DNA from: Pseudomonadota bacterium
Lineage (GTDB): Bacteria > Pseudomonadota > Alphaproteobacteria > Rickettsiales > SXRF01
Reading direction: 5' to 3'
DNA length: 56,448 nucleotides
Assembly (NCBI GenBank): GCA_963205195.1
Contig: CAUJHR010000005.1
Span: 1 to 56,448, forward strand
Made by a program: the position numbers and the translations under genes. Position 1 is the stretch's first letter. Every line of letters starts with the position of its first letter. Below the pieces are notes generated by a model. The model was not told the DNA's origin, made no database searches, and worked only from the letters and a program-made list of their open reading frames with translations. Shown here one piece after another: positions 37,157 to 45,493 of this stretch.

Positions 37157-38071
37157 ATGAATATAGTGTTTATGGGAACGCCATCCTTTGCTGTTCCCAC
37201 TCTTGAAGCATTAATCACAAGCAAGCATAATGTCGTTGCAGTTTATACCCAGCCTCCACGCCCTGCCGGGCGCGGCCATAAGGAAACTAAATCCCTAGTG
37301 CATGAGCTGGCGATAAAACATAATATCCCGGTATTTACACCCTCCAGCCTGAAAACACCTGAAGCTCAGCTAGAATTTGCAAACCATAAAGCCGATATAG
37401 CAGTAGTAGTCGCTTATGGTTTATTACTGCCCAAGCCAATATTGAATTCTTACCCGTTAGGTTGCATTAATGTTCATCCGTCGTTACTACCACGCTGGCG
37501 CGGTGCAGCCCCGATACAGCGTACAATTATGGCTGGTGATAAAAAAACATCTATAATAATCATGCAGATGGATGAAGGTCTTGATACTGGGGACATACTG
37601 CTAAAAGAAGATATGGATATACCGTATGGTACAAATGCTGGCACATTGCACGACCTGATCTCCCATAAGGCAGCCCCCATCTTAATTAAAGCATTGGATG
37701 AGATAAACGTGATAACCCCACAAAAACAATCAGAAACCGGTATTGAATACGCAAAAAAAATTACCAAAGAAGATTGCAAAATAGACTGGATAAAACCAGC
37801 ACAGGAAATTTACCAGCAGATTTTAGGGCTCTCACCGTCGCCAGGGGCAGTATTTAATTATAATAATGAGATGATAAAAGTTTTTGATGCAGAAGTTGAA
37901 GATACTAAAGCAAGTTCGTCCCCCGGAACAGTTTTAGATGATAATTTTTTAGTTGCTTGCGGTGAAAATGTTATACGACTTCTTATTCTACAGCGCCCTA
38001 ATAAAAAACGGATGGATGCCGATGAGCTCCTTCGTGGATTCCCTATAACAAAAGATATGCAGCTTAAATAA
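37157..38071 (+). CDS. fmt: Methionyl-tRNA formyltransferase
   Basis: Fmt formylates initiator Met-tRNA using 10-formyl-tetrahydrofolate. The 304-residue protein has the N-terminal Rossmann start VFMGTPSFAVPTLEAL, the catalytic segment INVHPSLLPRWRGAAPIQRTI (Asn, His), MDEGLDTGDILL, and the C-terminal OB-like domain. It is coupled to def. Its stop codon abuts that of the convergent orphan gene with no spacer. Confidence 0.97.
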   Translation: MNIVFMGTPSFAVPTLEALITSKHNVVAVYTQPPRPAGRGHKETKSLVHELAIKHNIPVFTPSSLKTPEAQLEFANHKADIAVVVAYGLLLPKPILNSYPLGCINVHPSLLPRWRGAAPIQRTIMAGDKKTSIIIMQMDEGLDTGDILLKEDMDIPYGTNAGTLHDLISHKAAPILIKALDEINVITPQKQSETGIEYAKKITKEDCKIDWIKPAQEIYQQILGLSPSPGAVFNYNNEMIKVFDAEVEDTKASSSPGTVLDDNFLVACGENVIRLLILQRPNKKRMDADELLRGFPITKDMQLK

Positions 38072-38539
38072 TTACCTGCGGGTAATTTTGGTTTCGGGTT
38101 TCATAGGCAAATATTCACCAGACTGCTCATAATTCTTTATACATTGGCTAAAAACCTGCTCAGAATTCGCACCTATATGATCGGTAATAATAACAGGAAG
38201 ACTCATTTTTTTCCTAAGTTTTTCCATTATATTACTCATTGACTGCTCAGCATTTAGCCTTTCTTCAATATCTTTATGGGCTAATGGGATTGTCGATAAC
38301 ACTTTGATACTATCATCCGGCGGACATTCTATGTCATTACTTACTAAGACCTTATTGGAGAAAATATTGAATAGACGGTCAGGTTTGAATTCTGCGCCTC
38401 CAACCGCCGCCCATACTGTAGGAATTTCTGCTTCCTTACCCTTAGCCAGCAATTCCTTATATTTGGCAACATCCTTTTTATAGTGCTCAGTAAAAAATTT
38501 ATTTTTTTCTTTCAGGGATTCTTCAAGTGATGAAGCCAT
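38072..38539 (-). CDS. Orphan protein with QCIKNY motif, paralog of the adjacent gene
   Basis: I do not recognise this 155-residue soluble protein. A Lys/Glu-rich helical N-terminus (1-40) precedes a mixed region with ECPPDDSIKVLS. The C-terminal part SLPVIITDHIGANSEQVF-SQCIKNY (113-137) matches NLPAEIVELMAVDVDKVS-AQCLKNY in the neighbouring protein with identical spacing between LP and QC. It ends in KITRR. It is 4 bases after its partner, indicating a two-gene operon on the minus strand between fmt and truA. Confidence 0.68.
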   Translation of the reverse strand: MASSLEESLKEKNKFFTEHYKKDVAKYKELLAKGKEAEIPTVWAAVGGAEFKPDRLFNIFSNKVLVSNDIECPPDDSIKVLSTIPLAHKDIEERLNAEQSMSNIMEKLRKKMSLPVIITDHIGANSEQVFSQCIKNYEQSGEYLPMKPETKITRR

Positions 38540-38543
38540 ATTA

Positions 38544-38948
38544 TCACCTTTGAGCTATTTTTTTAGGATCTTTAGCTTCCGCCGCATTATAGTTTTTTAG
38601 GCATTGTGCAGAAACTTTATCTACATCTACCGCCATTAATTCTACAATTTCTGCTGGTAAATTTACATTGCGGAAAATATTCCCTATATGCTGGCTTTTA
38701 ATAACAGTATTAGTAAAATCTTCCAATGCTTTCTGATTTTCAGGCGACGATAAATTTAAAATAACCTCTTTGTCAGGGCATGGCACAGTATTAACCGTGA
38801 TATGCAATTTCGGGGATTTTTGATCTTTGATTACAATACCACCGGTGCTTGCCATCATTGACCGCGTATCAGCAAATTGTTCAACACCTGTTTTATTAAC
38901 AACTTCCATAATTTTCTGCAAAACATCGTCTGCCATAAATAAATCCAT
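38544..38948 (-). CDS. Orphan protein with QCLKNY motif, paralog of the adjacent gene
   Basis: This 134-residue soluble protein is of unknown function. It has a central segment TVPCPDKEVILNLSSPENQKAL that parallels ECPPDDSIKVLSTIPLAHKDI of the downstream neighbour, and the QCLKNY motif at 115-120. The C-terminus is KDPKKIAQR. An ATG at 38936 (MADDVLQKIM) with GGA upstream is an equally good start. It is divergent from truA, with about 95 bases between them. Confidence 0.67.
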   Translation of the reverse strand: MDLFMADDVLQKIMEVVNKTGVEQFADTRSMMASTGGIVIKDQKSPKLHITVNTVPCPDKEVILNLSSPENQKALEDFTNTVIKSQHIGNIFRNVNLPAEIVELMAVDVDKVSAQCLKNYNAAEAKDPKKIAQR

Positions 38949-39043
38949 TGTGAAGATTGGACATTAGCTTTATTTCCTTGGCAGCCTACTATAATTCGAC
39001 TAAAAACTCAAATGGAATTAACCTATATTAATATTTGCGATTA

Positions 39044-39880
39044 ATGCCCCGTTACAAATTAACACTTGAATATGATGGACGTCCCTATGCAGGGTGGCAG
39101 CGGCAGGCCGACCAACCGACTGTACAGGAAGCATTAATGAATGCTGTCGAGCTTTTTTGCGGGCAGAAGGTTGATGTGGTAGGAGCTGGGCGTACCGATG
39201 CCAATGTCCATGCAACAGCTCAGGTTGCCCATATTGAGATAGATATGGACACTGAAGGATTCAAAGTAATGCAGGGCATCAATTATTATCTTTTTAATCC
39301 CCCTGCAAAAACTATCATTCCGAACGAACGTGAGGAATCCTTGCAAAATAAGGACGAGATCTCTCGCTTTGCTCGAGATGACAAATTTTGGCCTGAAAAT
39401 AAAATCGCTATTTTAGATGCAAAAAAGGTGGCGGATGATTTCCATGCCAGATTTTCGGCAAAAAGACGGCATTATTTATACCGCATAATCAACCGCCGTC
39501 CAAGGCTTGGTCTGGAAGCAGGGCGCGCATGGCATGTGATAGAGGATTTGGACGAAAAACTTATGCAGGAAGCAGCAAAAATATTAGTGGGGCATCATGA
39601 TTTCAGCAGCTTCCGCGATACTCGCTGCCAATCAAAATCACCGGAAAAGACTTTAGAGATATTTGATGTGAAGCGCCGCGGCAATGAAATCCATATACAG
39701 GCTTCGGCACGTTCATTCCTCCACCATCAGGTTCGCAATATGGTTGGCACATTAAGCCTTGTTGGAAAAGGCAAATGGAAAGTTTCCGATGTTAAAGAGG
39801 CGCTCGATGCCAAAGACCGGCGCGCTGGAGGCCCGACCTGCCCTGCTGAAGGGCTATATCTAACAGGCGTAGATTATTGA
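39044..39880 (+). CDS. truA: tRNA pseudouridine(38-40) synthase with in-frame insertion
   Basis: TruA modifies uridines 38-40 in the tRNA anticodon arm. The 278-residue protein has catalytic Asp52 in GAGRTDANVHA, the RRHYLYRI strand and the SFLHHQVRNMVGT motif. I use the ATG at 39044; the frame extends upstream only to a TTG. Relative to the family, residues of about 86-120 are extra. They coincide with a palindromic DNA element (39315-39381) translated as NEREES ... ISRFARDDK. The insertion lies between the INYYL and IAILDA segments, at a surface position, and the active-site motifs are intact, so function is probably retained. Confidence 0.95.
   Translation: MPRYKLTLEYDGRPYAGWQRQADQPTVQEALMNAVELFCGQKVDVVGAGRTDANVHATAQVAHIEIDMDTEGFKVMQGINYYLFNPPAKTIIPNEREESLQNKDEISRFARDDKFWPENKIAILDAKKVADDFHARFSAKRRHYLYRIINRRPRLGLEAGRAWHVIEDLDEKLMQEAAKILVGHHDFSSFRDTRCQSKSPEKTLEIFDVKRRGNEIHIQASARSFLHHQVRNMVGTLSLVGKGKWKVSDVKEALDAKDRRAGGPTCPAEGLYLTGVDY
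39315..39381 (+). repeat. Palindromic repeat element inserted in frame in truA
   Basis: The left arm starts TCATTCCGAACGAA (39315) and the right arm ends TTTGCTCGAGATGA (39381). The reverse complement of the right arm begins TCATCTCGAGCAAAGC, so the arms form an imperfect inverted repeat around an AT-rich centre. The length is not needed by TruA, and the translated product (ISRFARDDK) resembles the translation I associate with dispersed palindromic repeats in proteobacterial genomes. It is comparable in behaviour to rickettsial palindromic elements found inside genes. Confidence 0.72.
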
Positions 39881-39888
39881 TTTTCTGC

Positions 39889-39923
39889 TAGAAAGTCCTT
39901 CGCTACGCTCAGTATACTTTCTA
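39889..39923. repeat. Inverted repeat downstream of truA, possible degenerate copy of the truA element
   Basis: The arms TAGAAAGT (39889-39896) and ACTTTCTA (39916-39923) pair perfectly over 8 bases. The loop contains TTCGCTACGCTC, which is close to TCGCTTTGCTC in the right arm of the element inside truA. It begins 9 bases after the truA stop. Confidence 0.5.
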
Positions 39924-39935
39924 ACAATAAATATG

Positions 39936-39976
39936 AAAAAAGCTCACTTGAGGCGGCTCTAAGTTCGCTTTTTATC
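39936..39976 (+). terminator. Intrinsic terminator of truA
   Basis: The outer arms AAAAAGC and GCTTTTT (ending 39973), with inner pairs ACTT/AAGT and GAG/CTC around a GCGG loop, make a long hairpin running into a T-rich tract. It lies about 56 bases after truA and can act in either direction because both flanks are A/T-rich. Confidence 0.7.
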
Positions 39977-39985
39977 TTATTATTA

Positions 39986-40019
39986 CTATAGCTAATACGC
40001 TAAATCGTATTAGCTATAG
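39986..40019. repeat. Perfect 14-bp inverted repeat between truA and pstB
   Basis: The arms CTATAGCTAATACG (39986-39999) and its exact complement (40006-40019) flank the six-base loop CTAAAT. There is no following T tract, so it is not a standard terminator. It lies between convergent genes. It may be a second terminator, a protein-binding site, or part of a mobile palindromic repeat. Confidence 0.7.
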
Positions 40020-40080
40020 GATAAAGTTTAAACCCGAATGCAGAACCGCTTCAAATGAGGGGTTAGCATTATTTCCGTTT

Positions 40081-40122
40081 AAAAGTACACTGAGGGCTTT
40101 GCTAAAAGCCAGAAGGACTTTT
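40081..40122 (-). terminator. Nested hairpin after pstB
   Basis: The outer arms AAAAGT (40081-40086) and ACTTTT (40117-40122) enclose the inner arms GGCTTT (40095-40100) and AAAGCC (40105-40110). On the minus strand it begins 11 bases after the pstB stop, where a terminator of the phoR-pst operon is expected. The outer ACTTTT supplies only a short T run. Confidence 0.5.
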
Positions 40123-40132
40123 AAGCGATTGA

Positions 40133-40891
40133 TCATCCATAGCGCCCAGTAATATAATCCTGCGTCTGCTGGTTTTCTGGTGAAGTAAATATTTTCTTGG
40201 TACTGCCAGATTCGATTATTTTTCCCATATGGAAGAAACAGGTTTTTTCTGAAACCCTCGCTGCCTGTTGCATTGAATGGGTAACAATAACAATTGTGAA
40301 CTGCTCTTTCATCTCATCAATAAGCTCTTCTATGCGGGCGGTGGCAATAGGGTCGAGTGCCGAGCATGGCTCATCCATAAGTATGATTTCGGGGTTCACC
40401 GCAATTGTCCGGGCGATGCACAGCCGCTGCTGCTGGCCGCCAGACAAGCTAGTTCCAGGATCACTTAAGCGGTCTTTAACCTCTTCAAATAATCCAGCGC
40501 GCTTAAGGCTGGTTTCCACCAGCTCATCAAGTTCACCCTTATTTTTTGTTATATTATGTATGCGCGGCCCATAAGCAACATTGTCATAAATAGATTTAGG
40601 AAACGGGTTGGGCTTCTGGAAAACCATACCTATCCATGCTCGTATCTGCACTACATCCTGCTCCGGCGAATTTATATTGCGGCCATCCACCATTATCTCG
40701 CCAGCAACCCGACAGCTATCTATTGTATCATTCATACGGTTTATACAGCGCAGGAAAGTGGATTTTCCGCAACCACTGGGGCCAATTAATGCAGTAACGC
40801 TGTTCTCCGGCATTGATATGTTTATGTCAAACAATGCCTGCTTAGCACCGTAAAATACATTTATATCTTTTGCTATTATCTTATCAGACAT
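40133..40891 (-). CDS. pstB: Phosphate ABC transporter ATP-binding protein
   Basis: PstB is the ATPase of the high-affinity phosphate importer. The protein has Walker [10 protein letters not shown] (37-45), the Q-loop [19 protein letters not shown], the signature [16 protein letters not shown], Walker [13 protein letters not shown] and the H-loop VTHSMQQA. I favour the ATG at 40891 (252 aa, MSDKII), preceded by GGTGG; an ATG one codon earlier and a GTG at 40900 are alternatives. It overlaps the end of pstA. No phoU or phoB follows. Confidence 0.95.
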   Translation of the reverse strand: MSDKIIAKDINVFYGAKQALFDINISMPENSVTALIGPSGCGKSTFLRCINRMNDTIDSCRVAGEIMVDGRNINSPEQDVVQIRAWIGMVFQKPNPFPKSIYDNVAYGPRIHNITKNKGELDELVETSLKRAGLFEEVKDRLSDPGTSLSGGQQQRLCIARTIAVNPEIILMDEPCSALDPIATARIEELIDEMKEQFTIVIVTHSMQQAARVSEKTCFFHMGKIIESGSTKKIFTSPENQQTQDYITGRYG

Positions 40892-40893
40892 CA

Positions 40894-42162
40894 TTACCAC
40901 CGTACTTCAAATTTTTTACGTAAAACTATCGCCAGCATATTCATGGCGATAAGTAGCATGAGCAATACTAAAATACCAGCGGCGGTTTTTTCAGCAAACC
41001 CCGCTTCAGGGCTGCCCGCCCATAAATAAACCTGAACCGGCATAACCGTTGCGGGTGAAGTAAAACCACCGGGAATATCAGCGACAAATGCTACCATACC
41101 TATCATAAGTAGTGGGGCTGTTTCACCAATTGCCCTTGCCATCCCTAAAATTGTTCCTGTCATTATGCCGGGCATGGCAAGCGGCAATGTATGATGCCAT
41201 ACTACCTGAACAGGAGTTGCGCCAAGGGCCCGTGCAGCATCACGTATAGAACCTGGGATAGACTTAAGTGAGGTGCGGGTAGTTATAATAATTACTGGCA
41301 AAATCATAAGTGCTAGAGTCATCCCCCCCACAAGTGCGGAACTACGAGGCATACCCATGATATTTATATATATGGCAAGCCCCAGCAAACCAAAAACTAT
41401 AGAAGGCACAGCAGCAAGGTTATTTATATTCACTTCTATAAAATCTACCCAGCGGTTTTTCTTTGCAAACTCTTCAAGGAATACAGCTGTAGCAACCCCC
41501 AGAGGGAAAACAACTAAAAGGCATATAATCAGGGTGAATGCGGATCCGGCCATAGCCCCAAGAAAACCCGCGCTTTCTGGATTACGCGAATCACCATTTT
41601 TAAAAAACCCGCTGTTGAATACTTTTTGCAATTGTCCTTTTTCTGATAGCGTACCTAACCATTTCTGCTGATTGTCGTTTATTTTATCGGTAATATTATT
41701 TTTTACAAACAGGTCCGCATTACTGGAAAGCGGTATCCATATATTTGCTGATTTGCCCATAAGGGAACCATCATGTTCCAGAACTTCTTTTATCTGCAAT
41801 CCGGCATTGCTCCCAAATATAGAATATAGATCCCTAAGTTCACGCGGATTTGTTATTTCCGGGAATTGTTTTTTAAGGGACTCGCGCAGTAGCGGCATAT
41901 ATCGCGACGCTGGAATATCATCATATGTTTCACCATTTTCCAGCGCTATTATTTTAGGGTCATAGTTAATTTCCAATTGCGCCTGCGTTTGTACAAACCC
42001 GCCAATACCCCGGAAAATAAGGTTTGATATAAGAAGTACCAACATAAATACAGCAATACCAAGGGCAATTTGCCCATATAATTTAAACCTTGCTTCCGCA
42101 CGGATACGCTTTTTGTGCCATGAACTTTTGGTATGTTTGCTTAGCTTGGGATGTTTATTCAT
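40894..42162 (-). CDS. pstA: Phosphate ABC transporter permease PstA (long N-terminus)
   Basis: PstA is one of the two membrane subunits of the phosphate importer. At 422 residues it is longer than the classic form of about 290. An N-terminal helix (about 30-50) is followed by a large periplasmic region (about 55-200, [20 protein letters not shown]), then the standard permease core with the EAA-type loop [26 protein letters not shown]. The long form, with this DUF3333-like N-terminal extension, is common in alphaproteobacteria. It overlaps pstC by 8 bases. Confidence 0.94.
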   Translation of the reverse strand: MNKHPKLSKHTKSSWHKKRIRAEARFKLYGQIALGIAVFMLVLLISNLIFRGIGGFVQTQAQLEINYDPKIIALENGETYDDIPASRYMPLLRESLKKQFPEITNPRELRDLYSIFGSNAGLQIKEVLEHDGSLMGKSANIWIPLSSNADLFVKNNITDKINDNQQKWLGTLSEKGQLQKVFNSGFFKNGDSRNPESAGFLGAMAGSAFTLIICLLVVFPLGVATAVFLEEFAKKNRWVDFIEVNINNLAAVPSIVFGLLGLAIYINIMGMPRSSALVGGMTLALMILPVIIITTRTSLKSIPGSIRDAARALGATPVQVVWHHTLPLAMPGIMTGTILGMARAIGETAPLLMIGMVAFVADIPGGFTSPATVMPVQVYLWAGSPEAGFAEKTAAGILVLLMLLIAMNMLAIVLRKKFEVRW

Positions 42163-43117
42163 AACGCTCCCGATATTTTTTTACTATTTTCAGTGCCACT
42201 ATATTTAAAAATAAAGTAGTACAGAATAATGTAAGCCCTAGCGCAAAAGCTGCCATGGTTTTTGGGCTGTCAAATTCCTGATCGCCAACTAAAAGAGAAA
42301 CTATCTGCACAGTCACTGTAGTAACTGCCTGCAAAGGGTTAAATGTAAGGTTTGCAGACATTCCCGCTGCCATAACCACTATCATGGTTTCACCGATTGC
42401 CCGCGAAACCGCAAGCAAGACCGCGCCAGCAATTCCCGGCAATGCTGCAGGAAGCAATATATTTCTTATAGTTTCCGATTTTGTAGCACCGAGGGCATAA
42501 GCCCCATCCCGCAGGCTTTTTGGCACTGAAGTTATTATATCGTCTGATAGCGAGGAAATAAAAGGTATTATCATAACACCCATAACCAAACCTGCGGCAA
42601 GGGCGCTTTCAGCGGCTACATCAAGCCCCATATACGAACCAATCGTCCTCAACCATGGTGAAATAAAAATTATAGCGAAATAGCCATAAACCACAGTTGG
42701 TATACCAGCCAGAATTTCCAATGACGGTTTTAATATATTCCTTGTATTACGGTAGGCATATTCCGATAAGTAAATCGCTGAAAACAAACCGATTGGTATT
42801 GCAACAAGCATAGCAACAAGAGTTATAAGAATAGTACCAACAAATAATGGGATAGCACCAAATGCACCGCTGCTTCCTGCCTGGTCAGGGCGAAGTGCCA
42901 TCTGCGGACTCCATTGCAGCCCGAACAGGAAATCAGTAAGCGGTACTATTTTAAAAAAATGAATGGCCTCAATAAGCACCGAAAAAATTATGGCTATTGT
43001 TATTAATATTGAAGTTGCCGCAGCAAGCCATAACAGACCGCAGATAAAACGGTCTATCATTTTTGCACTGCCAGAAAGCGGGCTGTCTTTTAAAGATTTT
43101 AAGGTTGCTGCATTCAT
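42155..43117 (-). CDS. pstC: Phosphate ABC transporter permease PstC
   Basis: PstC is the partner membrane subunit. It has 320 residues with six hydrophobic segments, the conserved FGAIPLFVGTILITL region, and the EAA-type coupling loop RDGAYALGATKSETIRNILLP-AALPGI. It lies 29 bases after phoR and overlaps pstA, so phoR-pstC-pstA-pstB probably form one transcript. The binding protein gene pstS is not adjacent. Confidence 0.94.
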   Translation of the reverse strand: MNAATLKSLKDSPLSGSAKMIDRFICGLLWLAAATSILITIAIIFSVLIEAIHFFKIVPLTDFLFGLQWSPQMALRPDQAGSSGAFGAIPLFVGTILITLVAMLVAIPIGLFSAIYLSEYAYRNTRNILKPSLEILAGIPTVVYGYFAIIFISPWLRTIGSYMGLDVAAESALAAGLVMGVMIIPFISSLSDDIITSVPKSLRDGAYALGATKSETIRNILLPAALPGIAGAVLLAVSRAIGETMIVVMAAGMSANLTFNPLQAVTTVTVQIVSLLVGDQEFDSPKTMAAFALGLTLFCTTLFLNIVALKIVKKYRERYE

Positions 43118-43146
43118 GCGCCCGCTTATACCATTTTATGCTTCTA

Positions 43147-44601
43147 TCACAATTCTTTTTTCTCAAATTCTGGCAGGTAAACATCCTCATATATAGGCAA
43201 ATAAACGGTAAAAGTGCTGCCAACCCCTACTTCACTTTCTATAACCAGTGCACCATGGTGGCGGTTTAGCACATGTTTTACTATAGCAAGCCCCAATCCT
43301 GTCCCCCCTACTTTACGTGTGCGGGCCGTATCAACACGGTAAAAACGCTCGGTAAGCCTTGGTATATGCTCTTTTGGGATACCCTCACCCTGATCTTCCA
43401 CCGAAAAACAGATAGCACGCTTTAAATTACGGAAATTAGGGTCATCCGGCAGTGTAGAAGTAAGCTTTGCTGTTACTATTATCTTGCTGTTAGAGTTGGT
43501 ATATTTAATAGCATTGCCTAGAAGGTTGCGTACAACTTGCGCCAACTCATCATCATCTCCCCTGGTCTGTGGCAAATTATCGTTAAGGCGAACCTGCAAT
43601 GTCACATTCTTTTGTTTACATGCCCATTCAAAATGCTGTTTTTCGGTACGGATTATCTTAAGGAAATCCACTTTTGAAACTGGCGTGCTATGCGCGTTCA
43701 TCTCGATCTTTGAAAGTGATAAAAGGTCATTGACCAGTTTGCTCATCCGCTCGGCCTGGTCACCCATTACGCGCAAAAATTCATCACGCGCCTTGGGGTC
43801 GTCCTTCGCTGGGCCACGTAGTGTTTCGATAAAACCTATAATGCTGGCAAGTGGTGTGCGTATCTCATGGCTGGCATTAGCAACAAAATCAGCACGCATG
43901 CGCTGTATACGCTTTTGCTGGGTAATATCGGTCATGGTAATTATAATAGTGATACCCCCCTCAGAAGGTATCGGGAAGCGCTCTATGATTGCCTGAAAAT
44001 CCCTTGGCAATGGCTCCGGCAGGTGGAATTCTATCTCTTGCCCGCGAAAATCCTCAACTACTGCTGTAATAGAATTAAGTAATTTATCATTTGGTATAAT
44101 ATCCCTAAGTGGCCTGTGGGCAAGGTTCTGCCCAAATATATTACGTGCTGCGCGGTTTGTGCGTACGATCTCCTTATCATCATTGGTCATAATAAGAATA
44201 TCTGGAAGGGTATCAACCAGTATCTCGCGCTCGGTAATAACTGTTTCCATTTCATGGCGCTTATCCTCCCATGAATTCTGCAGCCTGCCCAAAGCACCTG
44301 ATAGCTGTCCTACGTTACTTAAGAAACTCAGATCGGGCGCATGTACACGCTTATCCTGCGCGAGGTCGGTCACATAATCAGTAAGTGCAGAAATATTAGA
44401 AAGAAAAGGAACCACGAATATTGCTGAAACAAGCATTACTGCAAGATAACCATAAATAAAATAACTGAAATCAAGCGCGCCCAGAAGCACGTAAAGTGAT
44501 AGCAAAACCAGAGTTGGCCCCGATACCACCATTATCGTTTTAAGAATAGTGCTAAATGAAATAGAATGTTTATGGCTGTCAGGCATATTTGTTTTTACCA
44601 T
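43147..44601 (-). CDS. phoR: Phosphate-regulon sensor histidine kinase
   Basis: This 484-residue membrane histidine kinase has two N-terminal transmembrane helices (about 20-42 and 48-70) with almost no periplasmic loop, a linker, a PAS domain (about 125-225, ILVDTLPDILIMTNDDKEIVRTN), a HisKA domain with phospho-acceptor His245 in FVANASHEIRTP, and the ATPase boxes NLLGNAIKY, DQGEGIP and GGTGLGLAIV. The lack of a sensory periplasmic domain and linkage to pst fit PhoR, which senses phosphate through PstB/PhoU. The response regulator phoB is not in the window. Confidence 0.92.
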   Translation of the reverse strand: MVKTNMPDSHKHSISFSTILKTIMVVSGPTLVLLSLYVLLGALDFSYFIYGYLAVMLVSAIFVVPFLSNISALTDYVTDLAQDKRVHAPDLSFLSNVGQLSGALGRLQNSWEDKRHEMETVITEREILVDTLPDILIMTNDDKEIVRTNRAARNIFGQNLAHRPLRDIIPNDKLLNSITAVVEDFRGQEIEFHLPEPLPRDFQAIIERFPIPSEGGITIIITMTDITQQKRIQRMRADFVANASHEIRTPLASIIGFIETLRGPAKDDPKARDEFLRVMGDQAERMSKLVNDLLSLSKIEMNAHSTPVSKVDFLKIIRTEKQHFEWACKQKNVTLQVRLNDNLPQTRGDDDELAQVVRNLLGNAIKYTNSNSKIIVTAKLTSTLPDDPNFRNLKRAICFSVEDQGEGIPKEHIPRLTERFYRVDTARTRKVGGTGLGLAIVKHVLNRHHGALVIESEVGVGSTFTVYLPIYEDVYLPEFEKKEL

Positions 44602-44644
44602 GCCCTGAAGTTAGTAGCAAATTGCTATTTTCCATGGAATCATT

Positions 44645-45418
44645 TTAATATAATCTATGCTGATCATTCCAGTCTTTGAAATTTTTTTCACGTCTTTCTA
44701 TCGGACTCTTAGACTTTGGCTTTTTCTTTATTACTACTTTTTCTTCTATTTGCTTTTGGCTATTTTCTGCCAACATTATTTTTACATCTTTGTAAACAGC
44801 TTTTAGGCCATCGTTAATTATATGATCAGGAGCATTTTCAAAAAATCCCTGCAAAATTTTTTGCGTATTTTGGGATACAATACCTTCTTGATTAATTATC
44901 CCTACTTTATAGGCCTTTTTATTTAATGTTGATCTCAGTTGGCTATCAATAATACCATCATCGACTTTACCCTTGATCGCTAGAGCAGCCATATATTTTA
45001 CCGCTTCTCCTGACTTCTCAATCCCCATATTGTTTTCAGCTGTGAAATCTTCAATAATTCCTGCTACAGCTTGTATTATTCTTAATTCTAATACTACATT
45101 ATTATAAATCGCATTTATTTTATTAAAATCCATTTCCCTTAATGAATGATTTTTCTGATCGCTTATAAATATATGCTGAAGCGATCCGCGGACATTGTTC
45201 GATATTTTTCCCGCTTTTACCGACAGGCCAAGTTCAATCATGTCAGCATTAAATTTATTTGTTTGGCTATTTATAGGGACAACCCATCCAGAAGTTTCGC
45301 CTTTACTTGCTAGGCAGGCGAGATATTTGACAATATCTTGTGTGTTTATTGTGTTAGGCTGCCTAGCCACAAAGCTATCTATCTGGGAAACATATATATC
45401 ATCGTATTCTTTTTCCAT
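44645..45418 (-). CDS. Orphan protein made of two tandem repeats
   Basis: This 257-residue soluble protein is of unknown function. Two units of about 85-90 residues are evident: VKYLACLASKG (30-40) ... LQHIF (80-84) ... INAIYNNVVLEL (101-112), and VKYMAALAIKG (140-150) ... LQGFF (189-193) ... LKAVYKDVKIML (205-216). The units are largely helical. A strongly basic tail (about 228-257: VVIKKKPKSKSPIERREKNF) ends in QHRLY. It lies between phoR and trpS with 43 and 75 base gaps. Confidence 0.72.
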   Translation of the reverse strand: MEKEYDDIYVSQIDSFVARQPNTINTQDIVKYLACLASKGETSGWVVPINSQTNKFNADMIELGLSVKAGKISNNVRGSLQHIFISDQKNHSLREMDFNKINAIYNNVVLELRIIQAVAGIIEDFTAENNMGIEKSGEAVKYMAALAIKGKVDDGIIDSQLRSTLNKKAYKVGIINQEGIVSQNTQKILQGFFENAPDHIINDGLKAVYKDVKIMLAENSQKQIEEKVVIKKKPKSKSPIERREKNFKDWNDQHRLY

Positions 45419-45493
45419 TTATGCCCTGCACCAGCAACATTATAATATTAATAATATTTAATTAATATAATCGCTTAATAAGGCAAAGGCAAA

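Noticed and set aside
39044..39880. Reading the extra truA segment as an assembly error or frameshift
   Set aside because: The frame is continuous, both flanks match TruA motifs, and the inserted DNA is a self-complementary element with its own logic.
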